Below, piece by piece: positions 58,008 to 64,000 of a stretch of 64,000 bases of DNA. Where the stretch lies: the NCBI RefSeq assembly GCF_000213175.1, contig NW_009799100.1, positions 2,287,734 through 2,351,733 on the forward strand, written 5' to 3'. The translations under genes were made by a program, and so were the position numbers. Origin of the DNA: Neurospora tetrasperma FGSC 2508. Its lineage: Eukaryota; Ascomycota; Sordariomycetes; Sordariales; Sordariaceae. Below the pieces are notes generated by a model, which was not told the DNA's origin, searched no databases, and worked only from the letters and a program-made list of their open reading frames with translations. Each line of letters begins with the position of its first letter. The stretch's first letter is position 1.

Positions 58008-59720
58008 TTTTGCGGCCACAACTTCACCCGCCTCTCACGACTGTTTTACTGTCATGTTATCCCGCATACACCTCGGCCCGCCGCTTCATTCCTTCATTCT
58101 CTCGTTTTCCATTTGTTCATCTTCTAATCACAACCTCCTAACCCTGCGGGAGGATCCCCTCGCAAGCCAACAGACTCTTTGCAGATCCCTTCATAACCGG
58201 ATGGGTTTCTGTTAGAAATTTGTTGGCTGCCTTAAACGGTCAAATTTCCAAAAGCCGGTGTGTTCCGTCGTTGGGACGGGGTGCGGTCCGGTCGACTTTG
58301 TTCTTGAAAAGCTAATGCAGATGTAATTGGGCCGGAGGAGCTTTTTCGAGAATCTCTTACTTCACAATGGCAGCATGGTTCCAACAGATATATCCTCTTA
58401 TCTGCTTTAGGGAGTTGAGTTCCGAAAATATGAGGGAGAAGAAAGAGAAATAATTCGTTGGCTGTCCCCCATCAGATGTTTGCGGCGCAGCAGCACAGCA
58501 GTCCGGCCCTCAACTCCCTTTCGCGGCTCTGCTTGCCCTTGTCTTCTTGACCGACTGTCGGCAACATCATGTTTCCGGATGCCACCATGACTGACAAGTC
58601 GGTTAGGATGCTGTGGCTGGCGGGAGCGAGGAGCAATTCACAGCCGAGAAGCTCATAGAGGGATCAGAAGGAGTCGGGTTTGAATTGTGCTCGCGACGTT
58701 GCACCATATGCAAGTTGCAAAGGGGGCGTAAGGGAACAGGCGGGAAATCTCACTTGGACGAAAAGCAACGAACGACCAGATATCCCAACAACACATGTAT
58801 TTTATTAACTGCTTTCATCGGCGATCAGATGTTTTGATTTCACGGGGAATTCTTGTAGGAGGTTTTTCTTTTCACGGTTTACGGTCGGTCATACCCAACC
58901 CAACATTTTCGGCCGATTCTCTCAACTGGTGCTTCGCTCTCCAGCCACGGGGGGTTCTTGCTTACCACATAAAACATACACACACTCAACGTACACTTAG
59001 CCTCTCCTAGATAGTTATTTCTTAGCCTTTTTCTCTCGCGCTCTCAAGGCGAATTCTGCCGTCTTCCTCAGTGATAAGTGTTTGCCTTCGCACTGCTCCT
59101 CTCGACCGACAATGCTATGACTGGCAACTATACTATATAAGCACTGAGCTTTCAGAGAGGAGACCGTAGGTGTCTCGGTGGTTCTCATCTGTCTCCTTAC
59201 TTTCTTACGCAGAGAAGAAAGAAAACTGTCTATGCCCCTCTTTAGATCCATTTAGTTAATAGTGGTAATGATACATGTAGCGTACATCGATGTCGAAGGG
59301 GGCAAACAAAATGAGTCTGCAACAGATTGTTCGGGTATTGAGGAACGAACAAACTGTTGCGCGCAATGTGCCCAAAATATGTATGAAGTCAACTCATCTC
59401 GTACATGATCCATGCCCGTCTCCTTTTCTCCGGGAATCGCGAGATTTGCCGCCCACTTCGCCGCTTTCTCATCGAATCCGAACCCGATTTCCAACGCATG
59501 GTCCAACTGCAGCCGCAGCAGGTGCAGAGTATCCCATCGTCCGAGGCTGCCTTGAAGATGCAACAAGTACAATAGAGCGTACCCGCGACATGCAAAAAAC
59601 TGGGTGCGCGCGACTTCCATCGTCCATTGCCAAATTCTGCCGCTCTGAGACGGTAGAAAGTGGCTTCCGTTCTTGCCCCCATCTCCCCTTCTCATTCCCT
59701 CGCTCCTAACTGGACGTCCT
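58008..59720. other. intergenic region between converging septin and uS4m genes
   Basis: 3' flanks of both genes. Minus-strand frames at 59015-59251 and 59252-59695 are open but show no motif or splice logic and probably are 3' UTR/flank sequence of uS4m. Confidence 0.45.
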
Positions 59721-61372
59721 TCAACCTCTCCGCAAGTACCAGTTGAACGCGAGTTGGTTGATAGTGGGGGAGAAAGGCGACGGTACTTCGGACTCGCCCG
59801 GGCGCGCCACGGGGTGGCGGAGGTAGACGGCCGCGCAAATGTTTTGGTTGACCTCGAGGTAGCGGGGGATGAACGCGAAGGCGGACATGTAGTTGCGCGG
59901 CCTCCAGGGGGTCATGTACGGCTTGCTCGGGTCGATCTCGTTGTCTTCGTGCTCGTCGTTGTACTCGATCACCTTCTTGAGCACCTGGCGCGACTGCTTG
60001 TCAAGCTTCTTGCTCAGCTCCTTGGCCGCCTCCTCCTGCTGGATGGCCTTGGAAGGGGAGACCGCAAGGCGCTCGAGAAGCATCGTCAGGTCGTCCACCA
60101 CGTTACCGGTTGGCGAAACGGACCCGTCGCGCCGCTGCGCTTGCTTGATGGCGGCCTTGATGTCGCGCTTCAAAGCGCGCAAGGCTTGCTTGCGCGTCGC
60201 GGAGAGCTGGTGAGACGGCGAGTCGGCGATGTGCTTGGCGTACTGCAGCAGACGTTGGAGCTGCAGGAGTTCGTACTTGCGGTTCCAGGCCTCGTCGAAC
60301 TTGGAGGTGTCGACTTGCTTCTCCTTCTTGCCGGACTTGGAGGTTGCTTCTTGTGCCTCTCCTTCCTCGGCCTCCTCGGCCTCCGCATCGTTCTCTTCGG
60401 CGGCTTCCTGTGCTTCCTCCGCAAGTTCCTTCTTGGCGGCCTTCATAGCCGCGGCGAGGAGCTTCTTGTCCTTGGGCGCACCGGTCGCATAGAGGACGCG
60501 CTCGACGTCGACTTGGAAGAGATCGCCAGGGTTCAGGAGGTAACCGGGGTGTTTCATCTGCAAAAGGATCGCGTAATGTTAGCGCCGAATTTAGCAGCTT
60601 TGGCATGGGTTCACTATATTGTGGGATTCGGTATCGGAACGTTATAATGGTGTACATGCCTTCTTGCCGTTGACGGTGACGGCACCGTGCACAACCATCT
60701 GGCGGGCCTGTCTCGCACTGCTGGCAAAGAGGGCTCTGAATATGGCGATATCGAGGCGTCTCTCGAGAGGCGCAAAGGTCATTTGCTCGTACGGCGTGGG
60801 AACCTTCCTGCCCGGGTTGGCGATGACTTGCTTGGCAGGTTTCTCGTCGGCGGTCTTCTCGTAGGCTGGGGGCTCTGAGAGGCCGGAACCGCGGCCGGCG
60901 GCTTGTTCGCTGCCGTTATATTTGGCCATGTATGCCGGGTCCATGTTGACGACGGCCGGTAGGCGACGGCTAAACATGCGCGCCCATTTGCGTTCCTTGA
61001 TGTGCTCGCCGTGGTATGCTCGTGTCAAGGACTTGGCGAGCCATTTCTGCTGGAAGAATGTCTTGCCGCTGATTCTGGGTTCTCTCCCGGCCGTAGCCAG
61101 GTTGTACAGGTTATATTTGTTCCATGTCGGCCTGATGGGCTATTTGGAAGAAGAAGAAGCGCACACAAAATACGTCAGCATGATCGAGTGTGGTGGGTGT
61201 TGAGTGTCGTGGCAATGGGACTGGTATGTAGTAGGTAATGGGGCGAATGAGGTGATGCGGCGGCGACGGCGACGATAACCAACAGCAAACCCGGCGACGG
61301 CGGCATAAAACACCGAATAGCACATACCTTTTTCTTCAAACTGTGGTACTTGAACAACCTCCGGATCTTCAT
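59721..61372 (-). CDS. NAM9: mitochondrial small-subunit ribosomal protein uS4m (Nam9)
   Basis: S4-family rRNA-binding protein of the mitochondrial small ribosomal subunit. Exons 61372-61328 ([15 protein letters not shown]), 61139-60660 and 60557-59721; 453 residues. Intron 1 is GTATGT...AAATAG (188 nt). Intron 2 is GC-AG (60659-60558). Exon 2 begins [15 protein letters not shown] and contains [36 protein letters not shown], the S4 RNA-binding fold, which continues across the intron with [17 protein letters not shown] long lineage-specific charged insertion (Glu/Ala-rich, then Lys/Gln-rich) follows, then the conserved C-terminus [26 protein letters not shown]. The extreme N-terminus is basic and may serve as import signal. 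Confidence 0.93.
60558..60659 (-). other. GC-AG intron in the uS4m gene
   Basis: Donor AAG|GCATGT, acceptor TTTTGCAG|ATG, branch-like GCTAACA upstream of the acceptor, 102 nt. Splicing at this GC donor gives the conserved VNGKK-MKHPGY junction; no nearby GT donor keeps the frame. Confidence 0.85.
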
Positions 61373-62477
61373 GTTGGGTGTGTGTTTGGAGGAGCTTCGG
61401 GGATCGGATCGGACTGTAGGCCCCGTGCTTTTGGCGAAGTGGACGGACCGGTTCGGCGCAGGTTGTTTGGAGATTGTCGAGTCCGGAGCGGTCCGGGGCA
61501 CCTAGCAGCACTGCCAACGAGGGGAGCCTCCCGGGGCCCTTCCACCTCTTATCGGGCGCCGTCCTCCGAAAATTATTTCAGACCCGAATTGGAGCACGCG
61601 CTCGCCCATTGGTCGCATTCACGTGAGAAGCTCGGGCCACTGTGCGCGTCAACTCCAGGCCGGATGGTGGGGAACTGGCAGGCACAGGATGCGGGAGCTA
61701 GAGCGCATGCGGTATAGCTCCGCAACCTCTTGGCGGATTGCGGGTGCAAGTGGAGTGGGGCTAGAAGCAGAGTCGGGCGGTAGAAACTGGCACAAAAAGT
61801 CCGTCTAAAACCAAAGGCGCTTCCCTTGGACCTGGGTGGGGCTGATTTGGTTGCTTGGTTGCTTTCGCCGCTCTTTTTTTTGCGCTGAGGGGAGGTTTTG
61901 ACAAGTGCAGTCCTCGATATGACTCCAATGCCGACAGACCCTGGAAAAAGTCCGGGCAGATGGGTTACGCTACTGTATGATGATGGAGGGAAGGAGCTCA
62001 GTAATAGATGGGCAAGACTGAATGAAATTCTCGATCTTTGACAAGGGAATTGAAGTGTTTGTTACAGTTCAGAATTCTCGATTTACCTACCTGACTTACA
62101 CTACCTCTACACTTCAAACACGTCCTGGGATTTGATGGTGAATGGCCGTCTTTCCTGTCGCGTCGATCAACAATCAACCCTGCACCAACCCAACACCATT
62201 CCCCCACTGCACCCTGCAATAACATTTTGCGCCTACCGCCCCAAAACTGGAGTGCACCTGAAGGACCCACTAAATAATTTCGTCGTTTTGCCTGCTTGGT
62301 CCCCGGTCTCCAGTGCACTTTCTGCATTTTCATCATCCATTCACCATTATCTCTCTCCCGGCCATCTACATCCATTCTTCTCTTCCGTGCACGCGCATCA
62401 CGTTAGACGGTCAATTGCCTTTACAGCCGCTTGTACTTTACCCTTTCAAATACCTACAGGCCACTCCGACCTTCATC
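61373..62477. promoter_or_regulatory. divergent promoter region between uS4m and La
   Basis: 1.1 kb between the two start codons, transcribed away in both directions. The last 350 bp before La is C/T-rich and likely its 5' leader. No specific site recognised. Confidence 0.45.
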
Positions 62478-63727
62478 ATGAGCGATACCACCGCCAACAC
62501 TGAGGCTGCGCCTGCCGTCGAGAATGTTCAGACCGAGGTCCAAACCGAGACTGTAGAGGCCCCCGTCGCTGAGGCTGCCCCCGCCGCCGAGGAGGCTCCC
62601 AAGACTGAGGATGCCAGCAAGGAGGAGGAGAAGAAGCCTGAGGCTACCAAGTCTATCGACCGCGCCGACTACAAGAACAACAGGAAATACGATCCTTCGA
62701 CCCAGCCCGTCACTGACGATCCCGTCAAGATCCGCAACCAGGTACGCTCAGACTACAAAAAAATTGGCATGCTGCATGTCACCGTGTCTAACAAATAGTC
62801 TTAGGTCGAGTTCTACTTCAGCGACAGCAACCTCCCTACCGATAAGTTCATGTGGGAGACGACCGGAGGCGTGGAGAACAAGCCCGTTTCGCTCAAGACC
62901 ATCTGCAGCTTCAAGCGCATGCAGATGTTCCAGCCCTACTCGGCCGTCGTCGCTGCGTTGAAGGAGAGCGCCTTCTTGGATGTGTCTGGCGAGGAGGGCC
63001 AGGAGACGGTCAAGCGCAAGAAGGCCTACACTTCGTCCTCTGATGCGCAAAAGGCCCGTCTGGCTGCCAGCGTTTACGTCAAGGGTTTCGGCGAAGAGAC
63101 CGGATCCACTCAGTTCGACATCGAGGCTTTCTTCACCAAGTTTGGTCAGGTCAACCTGGTGAAGCTGAGGCGTAACGAGGAGAACAAATTCAAGGGCTCG
63201 GTCTTCGTTGAGTTTAAGACGGAAGACGAAGCCAACGCCTTTGTTGCCCTGAACCCCGCCCCCAAGTGGCAGGACCAAGAGCTCGTCATCAAGAAGAAGA
63301 AGGACTACCTGGACGAGAAGACCCAGCTCATTAAGGAGGGCAAGATGGAGCCCGGCACCAGCAAGAAAAAGATCTTCTTCGAGGGCAGCATCAAGGGTGC
63401 CGAACGTGGCCGCGGACGTGGCGGCCGCAGCGGTGGTGACAAGGGTGACTGGAAGTCGCGTCGTGATAACGACCAGAGAAACGGCTTCAAGGGTGGCCGT
63501 GGTCGTGGAAGGGGTGGCCGCGGTGGCCGTGGCGGCCGTGGTGGTCGCGATAACCGTGACCGCAACAACGAGTAAGTTACAGCCATCCGACAATTGGGTT
63601 TCGAACATTTACTAACGTGTGGTATAGTAACAACAACAAGCGTGCCCGTGAAGATGACGGAGACAAGAGTGCTGAGCCAGCGGCGAAGAAGGTCGACACT
63701 AAGACTGAGGCTGTCGAGCAGCAATAG
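62478..63727 (+). CDS. LHP1: La protein (Lhp1/Sla1-type RNA chaperone)
   Basis: Nuclear protein that binds the 3' UUU-OH of RNA polymerase III transcripts, protecting pre-tRNAs and other small RNAs. Exons 62478-62741, 62805-63571 and 63628-63727; 376 residues. Introns GTACGC...TCTTAG (63 nt) and GTAAGT...GTATAG with CTAACG branch site (56 nt). Order: acidic Ala/Glu-rich leader (1-60), La motif (about 75-155, QVEFYFSDSNLPTDKFMW then PVSLKTICSFKRM), RRM1 (about 180-265, ARLAASVYVKGF and FKGSVFVEF), basic linker, and an RGG/GGRGR tract (about 305-345) before a KRAREDD nuclear-localisation-like end. The second intron splits Asp in NNDNNN. Good Kozak context and third-position GC bias. Confidence 0.94.
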
Positions 63728-64000
63728 AAGGCCGACATTGGTATGCTCCAAGTTCTGGGCCGGACGGACTGATGACTTGTTCCTGATGAATAATTGTCGA
63801 GGCTGTAAAACATTCGGACGGCGTTATATGGGTGGTGTTTGTTTTAAACTTAAAAGGGCAGGTATTTCGTACTACAACATCCGATATTGACCTTGATAGC
63901 GTGCTGTGGTTATTGCATGCAAATATATACGCAGTATAAAGGCGATGGTTCTAGAAGTAAGCATTGTATTACTTTTGCTAGACCAGTTGAGTGAATGGAC
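63728..64000. other. 3' flank of the La gene
   Basis: No further gene is visible before the window ends; AT-rich with TATATA-like stretches consistent with a 3' UTR and polyadenylation region. Confidence 0.5.

Noticed and set aside
59015-59695. Two adjoining minus-strand frames downstream of uS4m
   Set aside because: No motif and no splice connection to uS4m, whose own stop is at 59721; probably 3' flank.
62748-63608. 286-codon minus frame inside the La gene
   Set aside because: Shadow frame of the La exon; Thr/Ala/Val-rich reading is the antisense of the RGG and basic regions.

Overview
The window is nuclear DNA of a filamentous ascomycete (Pezizomycotina, probably Sordariomycetes; the species cannot be fixed from sequence alone). 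The evidence is short GT-AG introns with CTAAC/CTAAT branch sites, single-copy fungal housekeeping genes well separated by pyrimidine-rich intergenic DNA, and an 11-kb AT-rich block bearing the marks of repeat-induced point mutation (RIP): only C-to-T and G-to-A changes, TA-rich dinucleotides and stops replacing CAG, CAA, CGA and TGG codons. Layout: 1-1047 is the 5' end of MLH1 (minus, cut by the window edge). 2515-4311 is a poorly conserved locus with an (AAC)32 tract. 7044-9330 is a Zn2Cys6 regulator with an 8-nt microexon. 9.3-34.6 kb has no recognisable host gene and holds the RIP-mutated island (16110-27256) and a sequencing gap (32912-33824). From 34.6 kb housekeeping genes resume: peroxisomal Lon protease, a small membrane protein, PP4-type phosphatase, a small complex-I-subunit-like protein divergent from mitoribosomal mL44, a mitochondrial cPLA2-like phospholipase, a CDC3-class septin, mitoribosomal uS4m and the La RNA chaperone. 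Several serve mitochondria (mL44, uS4m, phospholipase, putative complex I subunit), but nothing suggests a cluster or operon. The best find is the island. It is a nested pair of dead transposons. The outer one is a PIF/Harbinger DNA transposon with 38-bp TIRs and TAA target duplication, a plus-strand DDE transposase and a converging minus-strand Myb/SANT gene. The inner one is a 7,511-bp Ty3/Gypsy chromovirus with 298-bp LTRs, gag, protease, RT, integrase and C-terminal chromodomain, all on the minus strand. It landed inside the Myb/SANT gene, and removing it with one copy of a 4-bp duplication restores the Myb reading frame. Between pol and the 3' LTR the chromovirus carries about 1.5 kb with a second decayed coding region on the opposite strand (about 19165-20689), which I cannot assign to a known family; it is the strongest candidate for something undescribed. 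Other unusual points are a zinc-cluster codon block carried by an 8-nt microexon, a first coding exon consisting of ATG only, a GC-AG intron in uS4m, large insertions in PP4c, and competing first exons for the septin. All domain calls were made by reading translations by eye; no database search was run.
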